64,000 nucleotides of DNA from Agrypnia vestita (Eukaryota; Arthropoda; Insecta; Trichoptera; Phryganeidae). Location: NCBI GenBank assembly GCA_016648135.1, contig JADDOH010023704.1:1-64000 (forward strand), given 5' to 3'. A model generated the notes under the pieces. That model was given only the letters and a program-made list of their open reading frames with translations, was not told the DNA's origin and made no database searches. A program made the translations under genes and the position numbers. Shown here piece after piece: positions 9,201-20,957 of this stretch (positions are counted from its first letter, which is position 1; the number at the start of each line of letters is the position of its first letter).

Positions 9201-12200
9201 ACAAAGAATTAAGCTCACTCTGATATGCTGGTTTTTTATCTTATCTTCCCTGCACTATATTATGCTGCAAAGTTCTCAATCGTTTAAACGGTGGGGCAGA
9301 TGACCAACGAAATTAATTCCTTTTAAAATAATTCTTCTTCCACAGTCTCCATCGAATTTCAGATCATCATCTTCAGATGAAAACTCTTCGTTTCCACGTA
9401 AAATTGAAGACAAATGATGTTGTGATGGAGATTTTTCTTTATCACCTAGTACAGTTTGCTCGTCGTATTCGGAATCAGATGCACAACTTTTTTCCAATAC
9501 ACGATCTAGCCCAACATGATCTTGACAGATCTTGTTCCAAACACCGCTCGATATTATTGTCACTAAGAGCCATTTTAAAAGAAAACCATAAAAAAACACC
9601 ATTAAAAGAAATTATGTAACCACCTACCACAGGTCTCTCAGACCCCCTGCGATAGTTTTTTATTTACCTGAAGCAAACGCACGCACATACGAGCGCTTGC
9701 GTGACACTTAGGGGCGCGGGGAAAAGGTACAGGAACTAACAAGTTAGTACGAAACTTGGGCGCAAAAATATTCACGATTATCAACTCGACGGGGTCTGTG
9801 AGACGTATGGTAGGTGGTTAAGGGTTAATACTAAAAATTATATTAGATAAAAAAAATACTAGATATTTATGCACATCATAAATGTTGAAATTTGTATCAC
9901 TAAGTAATGTGTATGAGATGCTGCAATATATGTAATCCTAGGAGGGCACCTTTAAAAATATACATGCAGAACTGTACTAGAGGCTACTGTCTCCTTCAAA
10001 GTATGTACTCATCTTGCAGTGCATTTCTATACACTCATCTCAATGGTATTCCCATTTCTACAAGCAGCTTTTAAATACTAAGAGTAGTGATGACGTCTTA
10101 ACCAGTTACACAATAGCCGTTTTTTGAGATTTGTATCTGAATACAGCGATGATTGGTAACCGATTTTTCACAATTTGTTGGGCAACCATCAGTATTAGAC
10201 TAAAATAACAGTAATATGTGTTCAGAATATTTTGAGTATAATCAAATTTTTCAAGAACACAATACTGGATTTTATTCCCGAATGGACATCATTGATCAAG
10301 ATACATATATATTTTAGAGGCGAAGTTATTTTTTATATGGGAAAGTAGATATGGAAGTCTTTTTGGGTGTTTATGTAAAAACTGGTCTAAAAAGGAGTTA
10401 AAAATTGAAATAATTTTCAGGCATACTCTATTGTAATATTAATCATTCGGAAGAATGTCATGTACATATAAAAAGGATATTGCCTTAAAAACTCCAATCA
10501 AAAATACAGATGTCTCATTACCAACAGCCACATGTGTACTGGTTTATGGGTCAAGTATTTTAACAAAGAAAAAATACGATGTTCACACTAGGTTAATCAC
10601 TTTTCGTTTCGATTACACTCTTGCAGATAGAAACAGTGCGAAGGTTTGTTTATTCATCAATAGCACCAAATTCGAACAAAATCAAAGAACTTTATTTTTT
10701 ATTTGGTTTTGTCTATGTTTGCTAATTTAAAAAAATTATTTTAAGGTTGCAACATGCAGATGAGAAGTACTATTGTGAATTCTGTTCGAAAAAATTCAAA
10801 TTGAAATATAATTTGACCGTGCATCTGAGGTGGGTTTATTTCATTTGTATTTATTATTCATTCATTTACTTTGATCTCATCCTATCATCTCATCCGCATG
10901 GCATCTCCAACTTCTCTTTTTGCCCTTTTCCAGTACTTGATGACCATTCAAGGTCCAATCTTTCTTCATAGTGTATTTGTTTCTGTTTATAAGAGCATAA
11001 TCCAATTATTTGATCAGTACCATTCAAACAACCCGTTTTCACAAAAATCTATGCTTTTATATTTTTAAATTTATTGTTATTTACTTACTTATTATTTATT
11101 ATTACTGTTTACGACCGGTCTTAAGTTTAACTTATATTACTTAAACATGTTTCATTAGCTTCCCAATATAATCATCTTGTGTCCATGAGGTATGAGACTT
11201 GAGATAAATATTAGTACCGTGAATACGTGATGAGATTTTGAACTGGAAATAAACTTATAGATCTATGCTCAATTTGACAGAAAGACTCGACACCTAGAAC
11301 CACAGATATCTATAATTATTTAGTAAAGTAGGCAAGTACGAGATAATTGGAATTGCTTAAATCTCAAAGATTTGGTGTGTTCACAGTGGACTGTGAAAGG
11401 AAAGAGTTATCTCCAATGAATATCATGGGAGTAAAATCCATAGCAGAGATTGTCTCGAGGTAAAAATCTCATACATGGGCATAGACCAATACAATTTCTC
11501 CTCTGAATTAAATATGCCGAAATTTCCAACACAGTTTTTCCATTCCCAGTCTGAAAATTGAAAATTAAAGTTAACCAATTCATTTATCAAAATGTGAGGA
11601 TAGCGTTACTACATCTTTATGTTTGCACATTTCAGGACCCACACGAACGAGAAACCTTTCAGTTGTCCAGTATGTCTGGAAAGTTTTAGCACTGGGAATG
11701 CCAGAAATATTCACCTGGACAAGCACACAGATCTCGGAGACTTGGACAAAGATATTTTGGCAGCGTTCTTGCAATTGAAATTGTAAGAATTTTCACCATC
11801 ACTTAATGTCTTGTATATGTTGTGTATAGGATATGAGAATTTATTTCATCGAAAATTATTAATAAAATTTAATACTCGATGCAGCTATCTATTGGGAAAA
11901 AAATAAATGCCAAATAATATGTATTTTCAATGTAGGGGAAGTACCCTTGGGATTTTACCAATGGATCTTTCTCTTTGTTCTTCGGCATGGCCTACCATAA
12001 AAAGCTTCTACCAGCCATCTGCTCTTCATGCAACATGTCTAAAAAATAGACAAAGGATTAAGAGTCTACTTACTTATGCATGTTTGATTTCTGGTCAGCG
12101 GCTAATGTCAGTGCAGACCCAAGATAGTGAAAGTCTTAAGTTGTCCTAAGTCCTAATTAAGTCACTGACATCATCTTGATTCTTTAACTCTCCAATTAAT

Positions 12201-15200
12201 ATTATATAATATATATAGCAATAAATTAAATCATATTTTAAATTAAAATGAAAATTATTTACTATCAATTAATCTAATAGTACCTTGTGTATTTTTTTGT
12301 AATCTAGAGCCTCAAGCGTGGGAAAAAGGAGAAAAACAAAAAACCTGATGTGTCCCCAATGTGGTAAACTATTTAAGAGGTCCGGCGATCTTACTGATCA
12401 TGTCAACAGGCATTTGGGAATCAAAAACTATTTTTGCGAAATTTGCAAAAAATGTAAGAAAAAGGTTTATTAAAAATATTTATTAAAAACAGTTTTCTAT
12501 AATTAGTGTAGTAGGCGTAATGCTGGTTCCCGATGACGTTAACCAGGTATACTCTATACAGAAACTGAATGTGGTTGTCTTTGAAATGTCTATTCCACTT
12601 GTTCACATGATAGACAACTGAAGCCAAAAAGATAAAACAATATTTTGTTTTAACTTGGCTTCAATTATCTGTTATTACATTAAAATACGCTGTGATTTTT
12701 TTTATTTTGTCTTTAAAAATTAGTAAAGGATGCATTGCATGCAGTTGTCAATTAAGATAATCTCTTTAAAAAACAGAATACAGTAAGAAAAATTTTCATT
12801 CCAATGTTTAAGACAACCCTAAAAAAACATAAGATTGTTATTTGGATTGACTATTGATTATTGTTTCAAGGCATCCACATGACATTATAAGCGGAAAGAC
12901 CGTCAATATAAAAACTTGCCATAGAGAGAATTTTAAATTTATATTTATTTCTCAATCTATAATATAAATTCAAAAAAAAATTTTTTTAATTAAAAAACAC
13001 ATGTTTTTACTGTTATTTAACTCTTTTATATTTTTTATTTTACAGATGTTCTATCCGGGCGCAAACATAAAGAGGTTCACAAGAACAACAGATCGAGAAG
13101 ATGCGAGATTTGCCTCAAAATGTTTGCCAGCCAACAGTCCCTGAAGAACCACATCAGCATACATGATGATGCCAGACCTTTTGTTTGCGATTGTGGTGCT
13201 TCATTTAAACAGAGTTCAGCATTGTACAGGCACAAGTAAGTCAATAGATTTACCCTAATGGAAATGTCCAGCACGAATATGTCCCAAGCCACAAAAATAC
13301 GTTTGCAAATTTTAAAGTATTTTTGTTTAAAGGTTAATTGTGGTGTTTTTCCTATACAGTGATTGGTTGATTGGAGATTGATTAGTGGACATGTACAGCA
13401 GACTTCCGATTATTCGGGATGCGGATTATCCGGAACATTTTTCAAAAGTCATTGAAAAAAACATTTTATAAACAAAAATGTTCCAACATCATTCACAATG
13501 GCTAAACACATATATGATGTGCGCACAGAGTGCATGTAAGCATATTGTCCAAACACCCATGCATACACAGAGTTCGTAATTTATGACAGCAGCATTGTTT
13601 TCATCAGCTGTCAAGGATGCCACAGTTTTTGTTTTTTCTACGGCAAATTAAGGTGCATGGATGGTTAACATGGTTTAAAAAGAGGCAGGGAATCGGACAA
13701 ATTCCCTGGAGAGACCTTTTATTGCCCCATAAATCATAATGTACCTAAGGGAATGTAAGCAATGAGTGCATATTTGTAATTTGGGTTTGAAACAAAATTT
13801 TCTTACCAATTCTTTCTTCATTGCTTCACACAAATTGTTCAAAAGTAATAATTTCACAAATGGGACAAACTCAAAAGGATTATTCATTTTTTTTTTAAGT
13901 AGAGATGCGAACACGGAATACGTGTCACATCAATATTCTTACTATTTTCAAACTAAGCTAAACTTGCTAATCTGGAGTGAGGTTCGAACGCGAGGATTTT
14001 TGGATCACGAGGCGAGTATCCTAACCACAAGACCAACCAGCTACTTCATATATTAAATTAACAATACCGTCAAAGACGGATGTCTGTAGAGATAGGTATA
14101 TAGCGACTAGACTTTCAGAAGTTTCCGAAAATAAAAATACAGTGAATATATTCACACTGTTCAATTATAATAAAGTCATTTAAAAAAAAAACAGAAAAAT
14201 TCCGTCTGTTTAGTAAAATTTCCAAAGCAAATCGGACCGTAAACCTAGTGTTAAGCATCATTAATTTTACTAATAACTAACAAGGAGATGAAATATGTAG
14301 TGCCTAACTCTTAACTTTCTTAATTTTTTTTCTTTTCAGAATATTACACGAAGAAAAATCATTTATTTGTCATTACTGCTCTAAACTATTCTCAACAAAA
14401 TACAAGTTGGAAATACACGTCAGGTAACTATATTTACTTAAAATGTACTTTTACTGAACTGAATAATGCTTCATGCAGTCGGTACTTTGAAAGAAGCTTT
14501 GTTTTACTAGATTTTCTACAAAATAAATCCAAATGTATCTCGTTATAATCCTATCAAAATTACTATCATATTATACTGTTGTAATCGTCTATTACTTTGT
14601 GATTATCCATTGCAAATTAAATTAAACACAAATTCGCTTGGTTTTAACCATTATATTTTTGTTAACACCAAACAATTTCAGATTCACTGTTCTTTCATTT
14701 TGAGTGTTTTTTTTTAATAATTAATATTTTTTAAATTATTTAAATTTTAATATAAATTTTTTTTTATCAATTAGATAAATATTAAATTTAGCTTTTTTTT
14801 CTAAAATATATGTCAACATACAGCTATATAATACATATCAATTAATACACATCACGATCCCGCTATTGTCAATCTCTGAAGCATTAAATTAAAGTCTCAC
14901 AGAGATAGTCACATACATAAATATTCATTTAAATAAATTCATGAAATTAATTTTTTAGGATTCACACAAAGGAACGTCCCTACGCTTGTGATTTGTGTCC
15001 GAGGAAATTTTACACGGGAAATCAACTCACAACGCACAAGCTAAGGCACAGTGACTATAAAGGCCTCGTTTGTGATCTGTGCGAGAAAACATTCAAAACT
15101 AAAAGGTAATAAACCTAACGTCACGTACTTTAGACACAAGTATCATACCGTCCCTGCATAGAATGTGTTTTTTCCACACATTTTTTTCTCTTTGGTGATC

Positions 15201-16046
15201 TACAAAAATACTAAATACAGTAAAAATAAAGACAGTGCAAGACCTGTTTCGAGCTGTTAGAGATAGGGAGATCTACTCTCAAGTAAAGTGGTACCTTGTT
15301 TGAATCATTGCAGCCGTCTTTTGTCTCACTTCCACATACCATAATTTGTATTTATTTTCACGTGAGTATATTCGGGAATGGTCTTTTTTCGGGGTAAAGT
15401 TTGCCCGAGTTATCTCGTTTGCGGGAATTTTCACACATACCTAGTAGCCGCCCGAGTATACTCAGGCGTAGTCCTTAAGCGATTAATTATCTTCTTCATA
15501 GGCTTCTTCAATTGACTTCACCTTTCGACTCCGTCTTTTCTCAGATAGACACAATCTGACTCAGACTAACACAATCACAGATGTATTAGAAATATTAGAA
15601 ATATAATCATCCATAAATAAGTGGAATAATAACAATTGAAAGAATGAATCTGGGAAAAATGTAAACTGTAAAAATAACGATGTCTTTTTGAAATAATGTT
15701 GAAAATATGTGAGGAAGTGAAAATGAAAGAAAAAGAATATTGAATTTTTTATGCGCTATTTCTAATTAAGTTTTCATGACAAAACACAATTCTGTGTTAA
15801 AAATTAGATCATTTGAATTAGAAATTTTTGAAATCCTGCATTTATTTCTCCAATTAATCACGATGTATTTGTCTTTCTTCCAGCGACCTCAGGCAACACT
15901 TAAAGGTACACGAAAAAATTAGGAAATATCCGTGCAAAATTTGCAGCAAAAACTTCTTCAGGTCAGATCATCGCAACCGTCACGAAACAACCGTTCACTC
16001 CATGGACACCGTCAAACCGGAAAATGATGATTCTTTGCTGAATTAA
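6264..16046 (+). CDS. C2H2 zinc-finger protein, eight exons (5' end not found)
   Basis: Exons with consistent GT-AG junctions and phases: 6264-6465, 10746-10829, 11636-11782, 12308-12453, 13046-13235, 14340-14423, 14959-15105 and 15884-16046 (stop TAA). They join into 386 codons holding about 12 C2H2 fingers, beginning YECPTCKRVF and YTCEECGSTF and ending YPCKICSKNFF. Several introns cut inside a finger at the HxR/H linker. Finger 6 (CEICKKY…) has a short loop and finger 8 (CDCGASF) has a CxC spacing, so both may be non-binding. TGEKP-like linkers such as THTNEKP and HTKERP support tandem DNA contact. Such proteins are usually nuclear transcription factors. Exon 1 starts with two bases of a split codon, so at least one upstream exon is missing. 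It may lie left of the gypsy insertion, outside the window. No ZAD or other N-terminal domain is visible. Confidence 0.9.
6488..6524. repeat. Short hairpin just inside zinc-finger intron 1
   Basis: AATTCTGCTGGCT and AGCTAGCAGAATT pair across a 4-base loop with one mismatch. It sits between the first exon's donor and the left end of the piggyBac element. Its role is unknown. Confidence 0.45.
7299..8252 (-). mobile_element. LINE fragment with (TTAG)n 3' tail, RT C-terminal half
   Basis: On the minus strand 8245-7970 encodes the RT palm (LFNLYMDN…CLLYADDAVFMANSEQDL, catalytic YADD). 7574-7323 encodes the conserved LINE C-terminus (RMVRKIYNA, KRGRPRKTWHDQI, ILSAYPHEE). The middle is out of frame. 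The 3' end runs into GTTAGCTAGCTAGTTAGTTAG, a tetranucleotide tail. Three shorter copies of the same end lie at 27818-28151, 31696-32041 and 45655-46225. The element is 5'-truncated and inactive. Confidence 0.85.
8923..9075 (-). pseudogene. piggyBac transposase C-terminal Cys-rich domain (remnant)
   Basis: The minus-strand frame ending in TGA at 8923-8925 reads CKDCSTCKYTKKRN, then MCFECKAPICLECSNK and ends CFR. Pairs of CxxC match the C-terminal zinc-binding, RING/PHD-like domain of piggyBac transposases, which helps recognise the transposon ends. It is separated from the N-terminal remnant by only ~200 bp, where ~1.3 kb of catalytic core would be expected. Confidence 0.65.
9276..9573 (-). 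pseudogene. piggyBac transposase N-terminus (remnant, frameshifted)
   Basis: An ATG at 9571-9573 opens MALSDNNIERCLEQ. After a frameshift comes an acidic stretch (SCASDSEYDEQTV, then FSSEDDDLKFDGD). An acidic, disordered N-terminus is typical of piggyBac transposases. No catalytic Asp motifs follow. Placement inside TTAA-flanked inverted repeats supports the assignment. Confidence 0.6.
13900..14043 (-). repeat. tRNA-derived SINE, copy 2
   Basis: Inverted copy of the 5957-6130 SINE: tail side AGAGATGCGAACACGGAATA at the left, head GGAGTGAGGTTCGAAC…GACCAACCAGCTAC at the right. The B box is mutated (GGTTCGAACGCGAGGA). It lies in intron 5 of the zinc-finger gene (13236-14339). Confidence 0.75.
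15490..15630. repeat. Dispersed repeat segment shared with 40306-40410
   Basis: Shared blocks include AGGCTTCTTCAAT, a GACTC…CAGAC/TAACAC stretch and CCATAAATA(A)GTG..AATAATAA. It lies in the last intron of the zinc-finger gene. Family unknown. Confidence 0.4.
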
Positions 16047-18650
16047 TATTGACTCAATTGATTTTCCCCGATATGTAATATACACATGACAGAAACATAA
16101 ATATGATGACCAATTTATTTTTACCCCGCTGTGACAATTTTTCTGCCCAAAAAATAAAAAAGTGGCTCTTGTAGTGTATGTGGTAATATTTCTTGCTGTT
16201 TGTACATCTGACATACTTTAAATGATGTTCGGCATTTTGACCGGATATGAAAAACATTGACCTCTTAATGTTCGGTTTCTTCTCATTAGAAACTGAACTT
16301 TGTCTAGGTAGGTACCTACTTCCCATATGTAATTATTTGATTCTATACCATAAGATACCGACCATTCTGGTACATTTGAAAACATGATTTATTTTTGTTG
16401 TCAGTATTGACGGGCTTTCCACCTATTTATTTTTGTTGTGTTAAATTTGTATTGCACTCATTTTTCTCTATTTGTTATAGGTTAATATGTATTGAAATAC
16501 ATATCTATTTTTTCATCTAGCTTTAAGTTAATCTATTTCTAATAGGATTAACTTAAAGCTTGTCTTGTATGCAGATCTCAACAGCTCTACCTTTAAACCA
16601 TTGCATCCATTCGGCTACCGATTTAATTGCATTTGTTTTTAATATCAGTTACATTTGTTTACTGTTGCATCGAACTACAAAGGATAATTTTACATTTTCA
16701 TTTAACTTTTAATGAAATCTCGTTTTATTTGTGAAGTATTAATTTTTTAGAACATATTTCAGTGATAATTAAAACGAATTTGCATAAATCACTCACACAC
16801 AGAAAAATCTATCTATAAAAAATATTGCCATCAGCGGGACTCAAACAGCTTCCAATAGTAAAAAATAAATGTTCCATTTAGTAAACGTATGCAAATGAAA
16901 TTTGGTGACTTTTGTAATAATTAATCAATTAAAGTTCTCTATCAGGAATAGATGTTCAGGATTCAAGTACACATTTTCCAAGTGATTTATCTAATTTGTT
17001 TTTTACAAAAAGTTGAATAATACATAGGTATTATATTATTACATTCATTGAATTTATTTACAAATGTATAATTCCTTTTGATTTCAATTTATTTATAGAT
17101 GTAAACCAGTTTAATGAAATCGTATTCTTAAAATGTTTATTGATTACAATTAATGTGTAGCATTTAGACAACACAATAAATAATTATTAATTACATTATG
17201 TACATTCGATTGATAATATGTTAATATTTTAAGTTGATCTTTGAAGTTGATCTTTTCATTGTTAAATTTGAAATTGTTAATCATTTTAATATCATCCGTT
17301 CTAGTAATAAGAACGATTTATTATAAGGTTTTCAAACTCATTTTAGGCACATTAAACCACTGATTTTTTCCACTACTGCCAATGATAGTGTTTAATAAAA
17401 TATGAAAGTTAATTTATTTATATAGAAATGTTACAGCATTAAAAAGTAATTTATACAAATGTCAAATTTTAATTCCAGTTTTTCGCAACTTTCTGCTGCT
17501 TTCTATGCTATGTTTAGTGATCGTATTTATTGATGTAAAACCTGGTTTATGGTTTAATTGATGTAATCTGGAAAGTTTTAGCGTTTGCCTTAATATTTTT
17601 TTCAAATTCTCAGTATACGGCTTGCAGCAGTGTTTTTAAATGAACTATCATCTTGTGTGCTTTCTACCTATAAAGAGCATATTTACATTACATAAAACCT
17701 TCTAACAACTCGCTTGTAAATATCAATATGCTCTATTCTTGTTCCTTATGGCAGAAACACTTTATCAAAAATATAAAAATGACTTTTGAAAATTACAAAC
17801 TTATGATTAGTAATTCCTCCAGTCTTTCTTATAATTTTTCTATGCACAACTAACCATTTTTACATGCTTTTATTTAAATCTCTTCGTCTGTTTGTTGTGG
17901 TGGAATCTCGTAATTGATTTTTCACCAACTTTCCAGCTAGTTGTAGCTCTGAAACTTTTAACATTTATGTAAAGTGGATGACCATACATTATTAAATCAT
18001 TTTCGACGTGATTTGTTTAATATTTAATTAAAATTAACAATCACGTCACTCAAAAGCAAGAGCCTCAGAAACAGCTGAAGAACATGGAGTTCGAAAATTT
18101 ATTTTAAACTTTAAAACAATGTTTTTAATATTTGGATACTGCATGGGTGATGTTAAAAAATCCATTTCGAATGTATGCAAAGAAAGAGTATAAAAGCATG
18201 TCTTCAAAATTTTCATTGATTTACTTGTCTCAACTACACTTTTAGCAGACGAAATGAAAACTTAGCCAATCACACAGGATTGCCAATGTTAGTGAGTATT
18301 TATTTAGAGTGAGCATCAAATCTATGACAGATTTTAGAGTTTTGGAATTGCTTCCATTTCTTGTGATATTTTGCCTTTTATTTGATAACCAACCTAGTTA
18401 CAAAGATCCTTGATGTTTTAACATAGATACAAACTGCTCCACTGTGTCAAAAATTACCTGGTAAAATTTGATAACTAAAAATGGTTCGTAGTTGAACAAA
18501 ACCATGCTGCGAATATTAGAAAAATAGGTGGACAAATACAAAATTTCTGCATTTTTTTTTACTTACTAATTATCCTTTTTCACATCAAACAAATAATGAA
18601 AAGGATAATACACACTAAGCTAGTTGAATGTTTGGCTTATTCCTAATATA
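16047..18650 (+). other. Zinc-finger 3'UTR and intergenic DNA, no gene seen
   Basis: AT-rich sequence with several AATAAA-like hexamers (for example near 16153 and 17168), any of which could end the zinc-finger transcript. Apart from one hairpin at 16519-16560 I see no coding or repeat structure I can name. Confidence 0.5.
16519..16560. repeat. Perfect 15-bp-stem hairpin in the zinc-finger 3' region
   Basis: AGCTTTAAGTTAATC (16519-16533) and GATTAACTTAAAGCT (16546-16560) are exact complements around a 12-base loop that itself pairs partly (TATT/AATA). It is 470 bases after the stop codon, so it could lie in the 3'UTR. Confidence 0.6.
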
Positions 18651-18659
18651 CAGGATGTC

Positions 18660-19220
18660 CCATAGCTAGTTACAAAAACTTTGGAGGAGCCTTCTCCATT
18701 TAATTTTGAATAGAAAATATTTGTGGTGATCTAGCCGTACACACGAAACCCAAGTCCAATTAATCGCAACAGTAAATATGAGTGAGTAAAACGTTGGAAT
18801 ACCATGAAAGTAACTGATATTGAGCATTAAAAATTCATTAGCTTTGATACAAGTCAAATAAAATGATTAAAAAGCTTGCAAAAAATGTGGTTCAAATTTT
18901 TAAAATTGTTTTTATTATTCAATCTGTATACAAATATATTTTCACAAGTATCTTGAAAGGGGACATGCAGATTGTAAGCACATGCAGTTTTTCACATTTT
19001 TAAAAAATTTACTTGACTTATCAGAGCGAATGAATTTTACTATTCATGATACTATAACGTATATATATATACTATATATATTACTTTCATGATACTATAA
19101 CGTTTCACAAAAGATTGGACAGAAATATTGAAAAAAAGGAAACATTGAAATCACATGTAAAGAATATTTTCTATTCAAAATTGAATAAAGAAGACTCCCG
19201 AAGTTTTTGCTACTAGCTAC
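18660..19220. mobile_element. Foldback/MITE-like element
   Basis: Arms at 18665-18720 and 19164-19218 are inverted copies of each other, sharing TTTTGAATAGAAAATAT and AAAAACTT.GG.GGA/GC.TTCT blocks. The outer end CAGGATGTCCCATA resembles a DNA-transposon terminus. The interior has no coding sequence. It contains a doubled CATGATACTATAACGT block around a TATA-rich stretch and sequence related to the repeats at 54130, 59290 and 63300. No clear target-site duplication. Confidence 0.55.
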
Positions 19221-19360
19221 TAAACAAAATTTATATCCTTGTTTTTTTTTTCATGTATGTATATATACATACTTCGTATTTAAATACCACAGGTGTGGTA
19301 GTGCTTTATTTATAAGAGGTGATTTTAATTATTGTTCTAACTCTCACACTTCTCAATACA

Positions 19361-19376
19361 ACCTAACCTAACCTAA
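19361..19376. repeat. Short telomere-type run (CCTAA)3
   Basis: Three CCTAA units (TTAGG on the other strand, the common insect telomere repeat). It is interstitial and far too short to be a telomere. A two-unit run is also present near 47650. Confidence 0.5.
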
Positions 19377-19799
19377 ATTTTTCAATTTTCCATCTCGTCA
19401 AGCGATGGTGTAGGGTATTACTGCACCGCATAGTATAATTATTTTTGATCGTGATTCACTTGTATTATTGCAAAATTTCTCATTATGTATGGTATTGTTA
19501 AGATGTATTATTATATAAATATTATTCACCTGTTTGGGTGTCGGCAGAAAACTGTTTTGAAAATATGTTGTTATGACTTACGTGTACATAAAATTATCAT
19601 TAAAAATATAAAATTGGTTTCATAAAACGCTCTTTGTTTGTTTTCAAAACTTTCAATTATCGTCGTTAACAAATAAATAAAGTTTATAACAAAAATTTTA
19701 ACATTTAATGTAACTGCCATTAGAATAGTGGACCATCCTATAAAAATATATCTCCGAATGAAATTTCACTATAAGAGCTATTGAGATTCGTACATTTTT

Positions 19800-20957
19800 A
19801 ATTTTTTGACACATACATGTCGAGCTACCTCCAAAATAGGAACCAATACGTCTCCTACGGCCTATTCGCGTCAGAGTGCTTCTTTACCTTCTCGGGTGTC
19901 CCACAAGGATCTAACCTGGGTCCATTGTTGTTTTCGATTTTTATTAATAATATAAAAAATGTAATCTTAAACTCGCGCTTTCTGTTATTTGCGGATGACT
20001 TAAAGCTTTTCTTAAAGGTATCAACTTTGGACGATTTTCGTCTTCTCCAAGCAGATATATCAAATATATGTGAATGGGGAAGACGAAATAAACTGTTGTT
20101 TAATGTTTCCAAGTGTTCGGTTACATCCTTCACTAGGGCCCAAAAAACTCTATTTTTTCGCTACAAAATGAACGATCAAAATCTGACAAGAACATCAAAT
20201 GTTAAAGATCTAGGGGTTAGATTTGTAAGCAACCTAACATTTCACGATCACATAGAGACGATCAGTGGTGATGCTTTGAGAATGTTAGGATTTGTTCTGC
20301 GTACTGCCAGGGTTTTCGAGAATACCCGCGTACTCAGAACTCTTTACAACTCCTTGGTGCGCAGTAGACTCGAGAGTGGCTCGATGATCTGGGGGCCACA
20401 TGAGGGCAAGTACTCTCTTATGGTGGAGAAAGTCCAAAAGAAGTTTCTGAGATATCTCTACATGAGAGAGTACGGGCATTATCCTTGGCTTTACCCAACC
20501 GAGTTTCTCCAGGGTATGCTTGGCTACAATAGTTTAGAGACTAGAAGGAATGTGTATTTGATTACACATTTTTATCGATTGTTGCGCGGTATGATCGATA
20601 ATCCTGAAATTATGCAGAGCATTGGTTTGTATGTTCCTGATAATTACACTAGACATCGTCAGCATAGATTGTTTTACATTCCAATATACAGGACCAACCT
20701 GCCGATGGTTATGCCTGTTGGAAGAGCCACAGCTATGCTGAACAAAATCGCTTTGGGTATTGATATATTCCATGTGTCTGAGGGGGTTTTCCGAAGCGGG
20801 ATTCTCCTACACCTTTGACCAGGTTTTATGTTATTTTTAATTTATTAAATATTTTCATTTTTGTTATATGTACTTCCTAATATGTATGCCTTAAACATTT
20901 TGTTTGTCATGTACATATTATCATGAAATAAATTGAATTGAATTGAATTGAATTGAA
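19800..20957 (+). mobile_element. 5'-truncated LINE with (GAATT)n tail
   Basis: This is an open RT 3' half followed by ~110 bp of 3'UTR and a pentanucleotide tail (AATTG repeated at 20930-20957). The 5' part (endonuclease, RT fingers) is absent, as expected of incomplete target-primed reverse transcription. It belongs to a different family from the (TTAG)n LINE at 7299. Confidence 0.8.
19817..20818 (+). pseudogene. LINE reverse transcriptase, C-terminal 333 residues
   Basis: A long uninterrupted frame. Residues ~25-45 hold the RT motif FSGVPQGSNLGPLLFSIFIN. Residues ~55-62 hold the catalytic FADD in LLFADDLKLF. The thumb (LLFNVSKCSVTSF, LGVRFVSNLTFHDHI) and a long C-terminal domain follow (YNSLVRSRLESGSMIWGP). 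The order is that of Jockey/I/CR1-type LINEs. The first Met lies in the RT finger region, so it is not a true start. The unbroken frame suggests a fairly recent insertion. It could not move alone without its endonuclease. Confidence 0.85.

Larger units (their letters stand above)
6537..9824 (-). mobile_element. piggyBac-family element, internally deleted
   Basis: It is flanked by TTAA at 6533-6536 and 9825-9828, the piggyBac target-site duplication. The terminal inverted repeats are CTCTTAACCACCTGCCATA (left) and the complement of TATGGTAGGTGGTTAAGGG (right), 17 of 19 matching. Inside are a piggyBac-like N-terminal acidic coding piece (9276-9573) and a Cys-rich C-terminal piece (8923-9075) on the minus strand. 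The central DDD catalytic region appears to be deleted. A LINE fragment (7299-8252) is inserted in it. The whole element lies in intron 1 of the zinc-finger gene. Confidence 0.8.

Noticed and set aside
10455..10730. Open frame just before zinc-finger exon 2
   Set aside because: It ends before the acceptor at 10745 in another frame and encodes no finger; intronic.
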